Positions 45,117-54,191 of a DNA stretch of 64,000 nucleotides are shown in pieces. The DNA is taken from NCBI GenBank assembly GCA_012842745.1, contig DUSF01000037.1:1-64000 (forward strand), written 5' to 3'. The translations under genes and the position numbers were made by a program. Source of the DNA: Bacillus sp. (in: firmicutes) (lineage in GTDB: Bacteria; Bacillota; Bacilli; Bacillales; Bacillaceae_J). Position 1 is the stretch's first letter. Every line of letters begins with the position of its first letter. Under the pieces are notes generated by a model. It saw only the letters and a list, made by a program, of their open reading frames with translations, ran no database searches and had not been told where the DNA came from.

Positions 45117-46343
45117 TTGAAAAAAGAAATCATTGACCGATTCACAACATATGTAAAAGTAGATACACAATCAAATGACGCTAGTGCTTCGTGTCCGTCT
45201 ACACAGGGGCAGCTGACGTTAGCCAATACCCTTGTGGATGAATTAAAAATAATCGGCATGAAAGAAGTCACGATTGATGAAAACGGCTATGTGATGGCTA
45301 CCCTACCTGCTAATACTCAAAAAGAAGTACCGACTATCGGATTTTTGGCCCATGTTGATACAGCTACTGATTTTACTGGCAAAAATGTTAAGCCGCAAAT
45401 CGTGGAAAATTATAACGGCGGGCCTATTCAGTTGAATGAAAATGTTGTACTTTCACCAAAAGATTTTCCATCATTAAACAATTATAAAGGCCATACGTTA
45501 ATTACAACGGATGGAACAACCTTATTAGGTGCTGACGATAAAGCAGGCATTGCTGAAATTATGACAGCGATGGCTTACCTTATCCAGCATCCTGAAATAA
45601 AGCATGGAAAGGTTAGAGTTGCCTTTACCCCTGATGAAGAAATTGGTCGTGGTCCACATAAATTTGATGTTGCTTCCTTTAATGCAAAATATGCCTATAC
45701 GGTTGATGGTGGCCCATTGGGAGAACTTGAATATGAAAGCTTTAATGCGGCAGCTGCCAAAATAACGATTAAAGGGAAAAATATCCACCCTGGAACTGCA
45801 AAAGGGAAAATGGTCAATTCGATGAAAATTGCGATGGAGTTTAACCGTAGGCTTCCTGCCGAGGAAGCGCCGGAGTTTACGGATGGTTATGAGGGCTTTT
45901 ACCATCTTCTTTCTATTGAAGGGGATGTAGAACAAACGAAGCTCCACTATATTATTCGGGATTTTGATAAAGAAAAATTTCAAACGAGAAAAGCAAAAGT
46001 AGAAAAAATCGTGCAAGACTTAAAAACGGTGCATGGTGAAGCGAATGTCACCTTAGAAATGAAGGACCAATATTATAATATGAAAGAAAAAATTGAGCCT
46101 GTAAAGGAAATTGTCAATATTGCTTATAAGGCAATGGAAAAATTGGACATTGAACCAATCATTCAACCGATTCGCGGCGGTACAGACGGCTCACAATTAT
46201 CGTATATGGGCCTGCCAACGCCAAATATTTTTACAGGTGGAGAAAACTATCACAGCAAGTACGAATATATTTCTGTCGATAATATGGAAAAAGCAACGAA
46301 GGTGATTATTGAAATTATTAAGCTTTTTGAGGAAAAAGCGTGA
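45117..46343 (+). CDS. pepT: Peptidase T (tripeptidase)
   Basis: 408 residues from TTG 45117 ([20 protein letters not shown]); AAAGGAG is ~12 bases upstream and no better in-frame start exists. M20B metallopeptidase: zinc ligands and catalytic residues in [40 protein letters not shown] and the C-terminal His in [13 protein letters not shown]. Removes N-terminal residues from tripeptides in the cytoplasm. Confidence 0.95.
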   Translation: MKKEIIDRFTTYVKVDTQSNDASASCPSTQGQLTLANTLVDELKIIGMKEVTIDENGYVMATLPANTQKEVPTIGFLAHVDTATDFTGKNVKPQIVENYNGGPIQLNENVVLSPKDFPSLNNYKGHTLITTDGTTLLGADDKAGIAEIMTAMAYLIQHPEIKHGKVRVAFTPDEEIGRGPHKFDVASFNAKYAYTVDGGPLGELEYESFNAAAAKITIKGKNIHPGTAKGKMVNSMKIAMEFNRRLPAEEAPEFTDGYEGFYHLLSIEGDVEQTKLHYIIRDFDKEKFQTRKAKVEKIVQDLKTVHGEANVTLEMKDQYYNMKEKIEPVKEIVNIAYKAMEKLDIEPIIQPIRGGTDGSQLSYMGLPTPNIFTGGENYHSKYEYISVDNMEKATKVIIEIIKLFEEKA

Positions 46344-46374
46344 AGTCCTGATGCGAGGACTCACGCTTCTTTTT
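46338..46374 (+). terminator. Terminator of pepT
   Basis: GCGTGAAGTCCT and AGGACTCACGC pair with one bulged A around GATGCG, followed by TTCTTTTTT. Overlaps the pepT stop codon. Confidence 0.85.
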
Positions 46375-46382
46375 TGTAACCA

Positions 46383-47357
46383 TTATTCTTTACGAGTAGA
46401 ATAATGCCATACCCCATCTATTTTTTCTTTCCATATTCTATTATTTGCTTCCAAATAATCAATATGACCAATAATCTCCGACATCACTAATGAAAACTGC
46501 ATTTCATACGTTTTTTTATAAAATTGCTTTGCGATTTCGTTAGCAGTCAAGGAGCCAGCTTGAATAAGTGAAAGAATTCTCATTGCTTTGTTTTCGATAT
46601 TAGCAAGCCTTGTTTCTATTAATTGTTTAGGTTGATCAATAATTGTTCCATGACCTGAAAAAATGTAATCAACCGAAAGTGTTAAGCACTTTCTAAGTGA
46701 TGAAATTTGTTCAAGCAAGGAAAAGATTCGTTCTCCATTTTCATCAGGCTCAACGAATGCATTGCTTGAAATATGATTAATAAGAAGGTCGCCAGCAAAC
46801 AACGTCCTGCTTTTCTCATTAAAAAACGCAACTTGGTCTGGAGAATGCCCAGGCATTTCGATGACATCAAATGGATGAATCTTTTTTTCTAACAGTGTAA
46901 TATCCGCGTTTATCTCAAGGTGTTTGTTTTTTATGAGCGCATTTTCAAGCTTGTGAACTTGCTCTAGCCCGGCTTTTCCACACCCCATTTCTTCATAAAG
47001 CCTTTTAAAAAAATCGATACGTCCCTTTAAAAATGTAGGATCTCGTTTTAACCGTGGAATTGCTTTAGCATGGGAATAAACAGAAACAGACGACTCTGCT
47101 ACAATTCGATTAACGAGACCGACATGGTCAACATGATGGTGTGTAATGTATATGCCAGAAAGATCACCTATCGTAAATCCGTTAGATGACATAGTCTCGA
47201 TAAACAAATTCCAATAGTCCTCATTGTTAATGCCAGCATCAATTAAAGTTAATGAATATTCGTCCTTAACTAAATAGCTATTAAAGCTTTTTAAATTGTG
47301 GTGAACAGGTAAGACAATTGGATATATTTTTAAATTGCCTATTTCTAATGGCTCCAT
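46383..47357 (-). CDS. Metallo-beta-lactamase-fold hydrolase
   Basis: 324 residues. Metal-binding motif ITHHHVDHVGL (~71-81, HxHxDH), then GHSPDQVAF, GDLLINH (bridging Asp) and FSGHGTIID. The C-terminal ~80 residues (IENKAMRILSLIQAGSLTANEIAKQF) form a winged-helix tail as in YtnP/lactonase-like and LACTB2-like proteins. Substrate unknown. Divergent from the sirtuin gene; 178-bp intergenic region without other features. Confidence 0.88.
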   Translation of the reverse strand: MEPLEIGNLKIYPIVLPVHHNLKSFNSYLVKDEYSLTLIDAGINNEDYWNLFIETMSSNGFTIGDLSGIYITHHHVDHVGLVNRIVAESSVSVYSHAKAIPRLKRDPTFLKGRIDFFKRLYEEMGCGKAGLEQVHKLENALIKNKHLEINADITLLEKKIHPFDVIEMPGHSPDQVAFFNEKSRTLFAGDLLINHISSNAFVEPDENGERIFSLLEQISSLRKCLTLSVDYIFSGHGTIIDQPKQLIETRLANIENKAMRILSLIQAGSLTANEIAKQFYKKTYEMQFSLVMSEIIGHIDYLEANNRIWKEKIDGVWHYSTRKE

Positions 47358-47535
47358 TTTTTCACATCCTTAATGGAATGAAATTAGGACATGTGTCCAG
47401 ATTCTGTGATTTCTCTTTTTCAACCGATACTGTATAATTGCACATATATGGAAACTACTTTTAAATGTATGCCTCATTTTACCAAAAGTGTGGAAACGAT
47501 GTAAAAAGATATGTTTATCTATAGGAGTGAACGTT

Positions 47536-48255
47536 ATGTTAGAAAAATGGTTAAATGAATCTAATTATACCGTCGTGTTTACTGGTGCCGGAATGTCAAC
47601 GGAGAGCGGGCTTCCCGATTTTCGCTCCTCAAAAGGATTATGGAAACATAAGGACCCAAGCCTCCTTGCTAGTATTGATGCCTTAAATCATAATGTACAG
47701 GAGTTTATTGATTTTTATCGAGGACGAGTGCTTGGCATTAATGAATATAAACCACATCGTGGACACTATATACTAGCGGAATGGGAAAAGCAAGGCATCA
47801 TTCAATCAATTATTACCCAAAATGTTGATGGTTTTCATCAATTAGCAGGGTCTATTCATGTTGCCGAGCTTCACGGAACATTACGAAAACTGCATTGTCA
47901 AGCTTGTGGAAAAGAATACAGCAGTGATGAATATATAAACAAGAAATACTATTGCACTTGTGCGGGGATTTTGCGTCCATCTGTAGTATTATTTGGGGAG
48001 TCTTTACCAGAGGAGGCATTTCAATTTGCTTTAGAGGAATCACAAAAAGCGGATTTATTTATTGTCTTAGGCTCATCCTTAACGGTTTCGCCGGCCAATC
48101 AATTCCCGCTTATTGCTAAAGAAAGTGGTGCAAAACTAGTGATTGTAAATAAAGATGTGACGCCATTTGATTTTGATGCGGATCTGGTTGTTCATGACAA
48201 AATGATTGGGGAGTTGTTAACGGAAATTGAGGAAGGTATGAATAAACATTCATGA
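47536..48255 (+). CDS. NAD-dependent protein deacylase, Sir2 family
   Basis: 239 residues from ATG 47536 (AGGAGTG upstream; the longer frame to 47488 lacks one). Motifs in order: GAGMSTESGLPDFRSSKGLW (NAD site), TQNVDGFHQLAG, catalytic His in ELHGTLRKLHC, zinc Cys pairs CQAC and CTC, then RPSVVLFGESLP and GSSLTVSPANQFP. Removes acyl groups from lysines. The Acs-type ligase in this window carries the regulatory Lys motif that such enzymes control. Confidence 0.93.
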   Translation: MLEKWLNESNYTVVFTGAGMSTESGLPDFRSSKGLWKHKDPSLLASIDALNHNVQEFIDFYRGRVLGINEYKPHRGHYILAEWEKQGIIQSIITQNVDGFHQLAGSIHVAELHGTLRKLHCQACGKEYSSDEYINKKYYCTCAGILRPSVVLFGESLPEEAFQFALEESQKADLFIVLGSSLTVSPANQFPLIAKESGAKLVIVNKDVTPFDFDADLVVHDKMIGELLTEIEEGMNKHS

Positions 48256-48285
48256 TTAATAGATTAAGGTAAATTTAGCCTCTGT

Positions 48286-48316
48286 ATGAAGGGGGACTAA
48301 TTACTCCCCCCTTCAT
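48286..48316. terminator. Hairpin between sirtuin and MetE-like genes
   Basis: ATGAAGGGGG (48286-48295) pairs with CCCCCTTCAT (48307-48316) between convergent genes; the T-tract is weak. Confidence 0.6.
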
Positions 48317-48322
48317 CTTCCA

Positions 48323-48895
48323 TTATCTACCACTTAACATTTCTGTAGCTTTTACTAATACTTTCAGCTTTTCAAACGCTATTTCTTCCGTATTCATTGG
48401 CCGTTGTGCAAACGTTCCAAAACCACAATCTGGATTTAAGAAAATTTTTTCTGCTGGAATATAGTTGGCTGCTTCGTTCACTCTTGCGACAATATCCTCT
48501 GGCGTTTCTAGCTGTTGAATTCGTGGGTTGACTACATCTAGACCAAGTTCAATATTCATTTGTTTGAAATAGGGCATAACGGGATCATAAGGTCCACGCA
48601 ATAATGTTGACTCATCCGTACTCCAATTGCTACGGCAAACATGGACATCAATTTTCGTGCCACATCCTCTCATGCCCTCAGTTACTTGATTAATCAATGA
48701 AGTTGCAAATTTCAATTCTTCTTCAGCATCAGCCTTCGCTGTTAGAACTCCACGCATAAATGTACGGTTGGCATTTTTTTGCGTTTAATTTTGTCAACTG
48801 CTGCTGGGTTCGTTAAGGAAAAAGCAGGAACATCGAGTGTCCCCAATATTTCCATTCACTTTATTCAACGTACAAACAAAACGATGTTTGGCGTT
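48323..48895 (-). pseudogene. 5'-truncated cobalamin-independent methionine synthase-like gene
   Basis: The open part 48323-48757 encodes ~144 residues of the C-terminal half of a MetE-like barrel: zinc ligands in KIDVHVCRSNW and IFLNPDCGFGTFAQRP. Such proteins are at least ~340 residues, so more than half is missing. Upstream, 48758-48895 holds another frame reading TLDVPAFSLTNPAAVDKIKR that I cannot place with certainty; it may be a scrap of the same or another gene. No ribosome binding site precedes ATG 48757. Probably non-functional. Confidence 0.7.
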
Positions 48896-49936
48896 TTACT
48901 TAACTCTCGTACCTTCCGTGTATAATCCATAACCAGCAGTAATTTTCACTTCATTTTCGTTTACTTTTTGAACATGCCAATCATAGCCGTGCTCACCCTT
49001 TTGTAATAAGATTCGCTCGTTATCGGCTGCTTTCCATACCCCTTTAATCATTCCTCCGATGGCATCCCATGTATATGTACCATCAGCTTTAATCGTTAAC
49101 AATTTTCCGCCGGCACCTTTCACATATTCTTGAGTAACTGTAGTGGATCCGTCACTATTCAACGAAGAATCCACATTTGCAAATCCACCTGGTACCCAGA
49201 GTTTCCAAGCACCTACATAAAAATCACTGTTGGTGGCTTGTTCTTTCGGATTTTGTTGCATTTGTTGTTTTGACTTATCAACGTAAAAATAATATTTATT
49301 ATCTATCGTAACTTTTGTTGTTGCGGCATCCCAATTTACATCAGACCCAGTAGCTGTGGAGATAAAGCGCAGCGGAACAAACACGCTTCCGTTGATCAGT
49401 TTGGCTGGTGAGGTTAAAGAAACTTCTGTGCCATTTACAGTTGCAACATTGGAATTCGCCTTTAGATTGATAGTTTTATCACCTTTTTTAATGATTGCAA
49501 GTTGCTCTTTGGCGCGCCATTCAATTGAGAATCCTAATTGTTCTAAAGTTCCACGAAGCGGGACAAGGACACTTCCTTTTTCAAGAACCGGCATAATTGT
49601 GAAAGTTAACTGAACTTGTGTTTGAAGTGGTTCGGACCATATTTCGGTTTTCGATGGCTCAATCCACTTTTCCGTTTCAATAGGCTTTGACCCATTCTCT
49701 GTTTCCGTTGGTTCAGACCATATCTCTGTTTTTACTGGTTCTGTCCATATTTCCGTTTTTACTGGCTCTGACCATATTTCGGTATACGGTGCTGTTTTTT
49801 CGGATGTACCACCTGAATTAGCTGGCTGCCCCAGCTGCCAATCCCCATCTGACCAAATTTCTGCTGCTGAAACATTTGGTGCTAGACCTACTAAAAGTGA
49901 TGCGGATAGACCAAGAATACCTATCTTCTTTCTCAA
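48896..49936 (-). CDS. Secreted stalk-domain protein with TEIWSEPVK repeats
   Basis: ~346 residues from TTG 49936 (or GTG 49945). Signal peptide ending NVSAAEIW; six 9-residue repeats of TEIWSEPVK type (~52-105); a copper-amine-oxidase-type stalk domain (~108-220, VLVPLRGTLEQLGFSIEWRA and VFVPLRFISTATGSDVNW); and a lipocalin-like C-terminal domain (YVGAWKLWVPGGF ... GTYTWDAIGGMIKGVWKA). Probably wall-associated. The Trp/Pro repeats may be a wall spacer or binding segment; function unknown. Confidence 0.8.
   Translation of the reverse strand: MRKKIGILGLSASLLVGLAPNVSAAEIWSDGDWQLGQPANSGGTSEKTAPYTEIWSEPVKTEIWTEPVKTEIWSEPTETENGSKPIETEKWIEPSKTEIWSEPLQTQVQLTFTIMPVLEKGSVLVPLRGTLEQLGFSIEWRAKEQLAIIKKGDKTINLKANSNVATVNGTEVSLTSPAKLINGSVFVPLRFISTATGSDVNWDAATTKVTIDNKYYFYVDKSKQQMQQNPKEQATNSDFYVGAWKLWVPGGFANVDSSLNSDGSTTVTQEYVKGAGGKLLTIKADGTYTWDAIGGMIKGVWKAADNERILLQKGEHGYDWHVQKVNENEVKITAGYGLYTEGTRVK
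49622..49783 (-). repeat. Six 27-bp repeats encoding TEIWSEPVK-type units
   Basis: Units read TEIWSEPVK, TEIWTEPVK, TEIWSEPTE, TENGSKPIE, TEKWIEPSK, TEIWSEPLQ. The first three are near-identical and the fourth and fifth diverged. Confidence 0.9.
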
Positions 49937-50129
49937 AATGATCACTCTCCACTATTTTCAATTTTTTATAAAAGTATCCACTAGAATTATACATCATGGA
50001 AGGGTATTCATTACAGAAATATTTGAATATTTGCTTCATCCTGCTAAACTGCGTCTTTAAACACTGTACTTTTTACGTATATGTTTACATCCCTTACCTG
50101 ACTTTTAACCTACAATGGGCTATAGTCTT

Positions 50130-50158
50130 CACCTATTTGATTACGCCCACATACAGTA
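50130..50158 (+). promoter_or_regulatory. Sigma-K-like promoter
   Basis: CAC (50130-50132), a 17-bp spacer and CATACAGTA (50150-50158) fit the mother-cell sigma-K pattern (AC at -35, CATAnnnTA at -10). It is 30 bp before the Gly/Tyr/His-rich gene. Confidence 0.55.
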
Positions 50159-50188
50159 AAGTGTATCAAAACGAGGAGGGATTATAAT

Positions 50189-50428
50189 ATGGAAAGAGAG
50201 TATGTTGAGGATTACAATAATTTGGAAAGATTTAGTACCCAATTTGGCCCTAGTGGAGACTATCCTGGATACGGCTTTCATGGAGGTTATGGCGGATATT
50301 ATCCTACTTATGGCTTCCATCATGGTCATGGTGGATACTATCCTGGATACGGCTTTCATGGAGGTTATGGTGGATATTATCCTACCTATGGCTTCCATCA
50401 TGGCCATGGTGGTTTTTATCCTAGATAA
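50189..50428 (+). CDS. Gly/Tyr/His-rich repeat protein, probable spore coat component
   Basis: 79 residues. After a 24-residue head come two 26-residue repeats, YPGYGFHGGYGGY followed by YPTYGFHHGHGGY. Start ATG 50189 with AGGAGG upstream. Composition (Gly, Tyr, His) is like Bacillus coat and crust proteins, and the sigma-K-like promoter supports mother-cell expression. No named family can be assigned. Confidence 0.7.
   Translation: MEREYVEDYNNLERFSTQFGPSGDYPGYGFHGGYGGYYPTYGFHHGHGGYYPGYGFHGGYGGYYPTYGFHHGHGGFYPR
50261..50416 (+). repeat. Two 78-bp tandem repeats in the coat-like gene
   Basis: 50261-50338 and 50339-50416 are nearly identical; each is itself made of two related 39-bp halves. 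Confidence 0.92.
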
Positions 50429-50482
50429 TTTGAAAATTACATTGAAAGATATTCTACTATTTAACTCAAATTGTATAGATAA

Positions 50483-50509
50483 AACCCCTATCAATTCGCG
50501 ACAGGGGTT
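50483..50509. terminator. Bidirectional terminator between coat-like gene and pucE
   Basis: AACCCCT (50483-50489) and AGGGGTT (50503-50509) with flanking AA/TT between convergent genes. Confidence 0.65.
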
Positions 50510-50984
50510 ATTCCCTTCTACATGCGATTACAGATTGGACTGCTGCTTCAATTTCCTCGTAACACGTGCATCTACATATATTGGAAGCAAGCCATTCTTT
50601 CATAATCTCAAACGTCGGCTCAGGGTAGTTAAGTAAGAGGGCATGACAATTCATGATAAATCCTGACGTGCAATAGCCGCATTGAAAAGCAAAATGTTCA
50701 ATAAATGCTTTTTGAATAGGTGTGTCCTTTAAACCTTCGATGGTCGTAATTTTTGCATCAGCAGCCTCAATAGCAAGCATAATACATGATTTATATACTG
50801 TTCCATCAACGATAACTGAACAAGCGCCACAATCTCCATTTAGGCATCCAGGTTTGGCTCCTGTTAAGGAAAGCTCTTGGCGGAGAACTTGAAGAAGCGT
50901 AGCAGTAGGCCGTATTTCAACCTGGCGAATTTCCTCATTAATATTTAATGACATTCTTATTTTATTGGTTGATGGCTGCTTCAC
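50508..50984 (-). CDS. pucE: Xanthine dehydrogenase-type [2Fe-2S] subunit
   Basis: 158 residues. Plant-type ferredoxin cluster Cys in CLNGDCGACSVIVDGTVYKSC (in part) and the second cluster in QCGYCTSGFIMNC and NICRCTCYEEI. In most relatives the last motif is CRCTGY; the Gly is Cys here. Carries electrons from the molybdenum site to FAD. Last gene of the operon, overlapping the FAD subunit by one base. Confidence 0.9.
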   Translation of the reverse strand: MKQPSTNKIRMSLNINEEIRQVEIRPTATLLQVLRQELSLTGAKPGCLNGDCGACSVIVDGTVYKSCIMLAIEAADAKITTIEGLKDTPIQKAFIEHFAFQCGYCTSGFIMNCHALLLNYPEPTFEIMKEWLASNICRCTCYEEIEAAVQSVIACRRE

Positions 50985-51820
50985 TATTTTCCCTCCAATT
51001 CCAAAAAAATCTCCTCCAATGTATTCCTTAGGACAAATAAACGGTACTCTTTTGAACCTTCGACATCATCCAGGACAGGCCCTGGAATGTAATCTAATGA
51101 TTGATCAATTCTTTCTTGTAATGACAAACTAGATGAATTGAATATATTTTCCATGTTCTTTGAGCGAAAAGGAAATGGGCATAAGCCGCTAAAAGCAAAG
51201 CGATACTCACCATCATCCATTTTAATAGAAGCAATCGTAAGTAACGGATACCCTGTCTCCCATTGCTGTCGTTTTTTAATGCTCATAAATGGCCGATTTA
51301 TATAGCTCTGTTCGGTCAGAAGTTGGAGAAGGATTTGTCCTTCTTCAAGCTGAAATGATTGTCGGAAAACTTCCCCAATTGGAATCATTTGTATCCCATT
51401 TGTTCCTGCAATGATAGTAATACTATCGCAAAGAAGAAATGGTAAAACTGCCTCGCGATAAAAAATTTGTCCACATAAATTTCCACCAAGTGTTATTTTA
51501 TTTCTGGCTGTATGGTCTGAAATTCCAATTGATGTTTGAGTTAAAAGCGGAAATAAGTTTTTTTCTTCAATATAAGTAAGCGGAAGGGCTGTACCGATTC
51601 GTAACATGCCCTGTTGAAAGTCAAAAGCATAACATTCTTTTATTCCTTTAATATCAATGAGTGCGTTTGTTTCAATCAAATCTAAGCGGTCAAGCGTTAA
51701 AATTTCTGTTCCCCCCGCATAATAAATAGGGAATTTATTTTCAGCCTTCAAGGAAAAAAACAGGTTCAATGCATCTTGAATGGTAGCTGGTTTATGGTAC
51801 TCAATATTAGCTGACGGCAT
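50984..51820 (-). CDS. pucC: Xanthine dehydrogenase-type FAD-binding subunit
   Basis: 278 residues of the CO-dehydrogenase flavoprotein fold. FAD-contacting YYAGGTEIL (~34-42) and NKITLGGNLCGQ (~107-118; the usual TIGGN is TLGGN). C-terminal domain ~175-278. Works with the molybdopterin and iron-sulfur subunits. Lies between pucD and pucE, 28 bp after pucD. Confidence 0.88.
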   Translation of the reverse strand: MPSANIEYHKPATIQDALNLFFSLKAENKFPIYYAGGTEILTLDRLDLIETNALIDIKGIKECYAFDFQQGMLRIGTALPLTYIEEKNLFPLLTQTSIGISDHTARNKITLGGNLCGQIFYREAVLPFLLCDSITIIAGTNGIQMIPIGEVFRQSFQLEEGQILLQLLTEQSYINRPFMSIKKRQQWETGYPLLTIASIKMDDGEYRFAFSGLCPFPFRSKNMENIFNSSSLSLQERIDQSLDYIPGPVLDDVEGSKEYRLFVLRNTLEEIFLELEGK

Positions 51821-51848
51821 TCCACCACCCGCTTTCTTTAAATTTCTT

Positions 51849-54167
51849 TCAACAACCGCTTTCTTTAATCTTCCATAATAACTCAGGAATAATCGGCAAA
51901 TAGTTGATGTTGGCCCCTAATGCCGTAGAGAGGCTATTTGCGAGTGCTGCCGGCATACCAATCAGTCCATGTTCGGCAATCCCTCTTGCTCCATATGGGC
52001 CGCCAATTTGGGGTATTTCTACAAAAGCGACTTCATACACAGGATGCTCACCAAAGCGAAGTGGACGATAGGTCCGTAATTGCGGGTTTAAAACTCTTCC
52101 CAAAGCATCAAAATAAAAAGTTTCCCTGCCCGCAAAAGATAGCCCCATGCTCATCGCTCCTTTGACCTGCCCGATTGCAGTCTTTTCATTCAACACCTTA
52201 CCGATATCGAAGACGGAATATGCTTTAATAATTTTATAAGTATAGTTTCTCGTATCTAGTTCAATCTCCAGCCCTTGGGCACCTACCGTCCACTCTGGTC
52301 CGGGCTTACCCGCACCTGTTTCTTTATCCAAATAAGTAATCCCTCTTAAAATATAGTTGCCCCTGCCGATTATTTGACCGCCAATCGAATTTCCATTTGG
52401 ATACGTATAACCGTAAGCAATATCTTTTATCGGAATAAAGGTATTTGGGTCATCTCTAAGAAAAACTTTGCCGTAACCAACTTCTATATCCTCTTCCGGC
52501 GTACGTAAAACGCAGGAAGCTATTTCTTTTAACTGGCGAATAACATCATCTGCCGCTGCCAATACCGCTCTTCCCGCCATGTGAATGGCTCTGCTAGCTA
52601 CTGTTTTCCAATGTTCAGGTGTATTGAACGTATCAACTTCCATTTGCACATGGATGTCGTTGATATCCATTTTTAATTTTTCAGCCAAAATTTGCGCCAG
52701 CACCGTTTTCGTTGCTGTGCCGATTTCGACAACACCAGAAATGAGATTGATGCTGCCATCAGGATTATAAATTAAAATAACGCCAGAGCTGGCATCGGGA
52801 TCAATCGTGGATGTCTTCCAGACACAGGAAACTCCCTTTGCTCTAACGCGGTTATTTCCTAAATCAATCACTTGATCTCCGTCCCAATTCATTAACTCCT
52901 TAAGCTTACTTATACATCGTGGTAAATTTCCAACTGTATTAGAATTTAAAACAACTTGGGTAGGTGTCATATGACCTGGTAAAATCGCATTGATTCTTCT
53001 TAATTCAAGTGGGTCCATGTTTAGTTTATTCGCTAACATATCCATTGCCCTTTCAAAGGCAAAATGAACTTCAGCATGACTAAAACCGCGAAAAGGCGCT
53101 GCGTATGGACGGTTCGTATACATGCATAATGAATCACAATAAATATTCTCAATATTATAAGGCCCTGTGCAATCTACAGCCCCAGCCCGGCTTAAATCAA
53201 TCGATTTATCGGAATACGCCCCACCATCCCATAGAAAAAGGATTTCGGCAACTTTAATCCTTCCATCTCTTGTACTCCCGAGCTTCACAGTGGCCTCAAG
53301 TCCTATATGACCGGGGGATGTCAGCATATCCTCTTCACGTGTGTTTAAAATTTTCACTAATCTTCCGTTTACTGCCTTTGATGCAACAAATGCTAATAAT
53401 TCCAACTGTGTAGATCCCTTGCCCCCATAAGCACCGCCAACTAAAGGCGTTTTAACCCTGATGCGTCCCGATTTAATACCAAAATACCAAGCGATTAATT
53501 TCTTTATCATAAAAGGGGCTTGTGATGACGTTGTAATTTCAACCATTCCATCTGGGTAGATTTGAGCGAAGGAACATCTCGTTTCCATTGCTGCATGATC
53601 GGAAGGGTTGAAAGCATATTTTTCCTTGATGATGACTTCGCTTTCATCCCAACCTTTTTCCCTATTCCCTTTTCTAATTTTTGTCCAAGAAGCAATATTT
53701 GTGCCAGGAACAGGGTAAACACCATAAATTTTTTCATATTCTCCAAGCTGCGGGTGAAGAAGTGGTGCGTCCCGCTTTAACGCTTCTGATGGTGAATTGA
53801 CAACAGGCAGCAATTCATATTGAACTTTAATTGCCCTGACTCCTTGCCTAGCAATATTTGGCGTGTCAGCGACAACAATGGCTACTACCTCACCGTGGAA
53901 GCGAACGCAATCGACTGCAATAATCGGACGGTCTCGCATCTCCTCTCCTGTGAGCGGGAGATTTTCCCCTCTTATAACAGCCCTAACACCTGGGATATTT
54001 TCAGCTTCTGTCACATCGACATTTTTAATCAGTGCATGGGCGTAAGGACTAATTAATAGACGTGCATGGAGCATGTTTTTTGTATCAAAATCGGCGGTAT
54101 ATTTTGCTTGGCCGGTCACTTTTTCAAAGGATTCTTTACGAGGTACTCCTTTCCCGATGACATCCAT
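51849..54167 (-). CDS. pucD: Molybdenum hydroxylase large subunit (xanthine dehydrogenase type)
   Basis: 772 residues. N-terminal a/b-hammerhead domain (TGQAKYTADFDTKNMLHARL), Mo-cofactor loops GGAYGGKGSTQLE, YAAPFRGFSHAEVHFAFERA and the C-terminal IGGPYGARGIAEHGLIG with the catalytic Glu. It follows mocA-like and xdhC-like genes that insert the cytosine-dinucleotide or sulfurated cofactor. Purine oxidation is inferred by analogy with B. subtilis pucABCDE; a related aldehyde or nicotinate substrate cannot be excluded. Confidence 0.88.
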   Translation of the reverse strand: MDVIGKGVPRKESFEKVTGQAKYTADFDTKNMLHARLLISPYAHALIKNVDVTEAENIPGVRAVIRGENLPLTGEEMRDRPIIAVDCVRFHGEVVAIVVADTPNIARQGVRAIKVQYELLPVVNSPSEALKRDAPLLHPQLGEYEKIYGVYPVPGTNIASWTKIRKGNREKGWDESEVIIKEKYAFNPSDHAAMETRCSFAQIYPDGMVEITTSSQAPFMIKKLIAWYFGIKSGRIRVKTPLVGGAYGGKGSTQLELLAFVASKAVNGRLVKILNTREEDMLTSPGHIGLEATVKLGSTRDGRIKVAEILFLWDGGAYSDKSIDLSRAGAVDCTGPYNIENIYCDSLCMYTNRPYAAPFRGFSHAEVHFAFERAMDMLANKLNMDPLELRRINAILPGHMTPTQVVLNSNTVGNLPRCISKLKELMNWDGDQVIDLGNNRVRAKGVSCVWKTSTIDPDASSGVILIYNPDGSINLISGVVEIGTATKTVLAQILAEKLKMDINDIHVQMEVDTFNTPEHWKTVASRAIHMAGRAVLAAADDVIRQLKEIASCVLRTPEEDIEVGYGKVFLRDDPNTFIPIKDIAYGYTYPNGNSIGGQIIGRGNYILRGITYLDKETGAGKPGPEWTVGAQGLEIELDTRNYTYKIIKAYSVFDIGKVLNEKTAIGQVKGAMSMGLSFAGRETFYFDALGRVLNPQLRTYRPLRFGEHPVYEVAFVEIPQIGGPYGARGIAEHGLIGMPAALANSLSTALGANINYLPIIPELLWKIKESGC

Positions 54168-54191
54168 GTTGCCTCAGCCCCCTCTTTCTTA

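Noticed and set aside
50141-50636. Open frames antisense to, and frame-shifted from, the coat-like gene
   Set aside because: By-products of the 78-bp repeat; no start signals.
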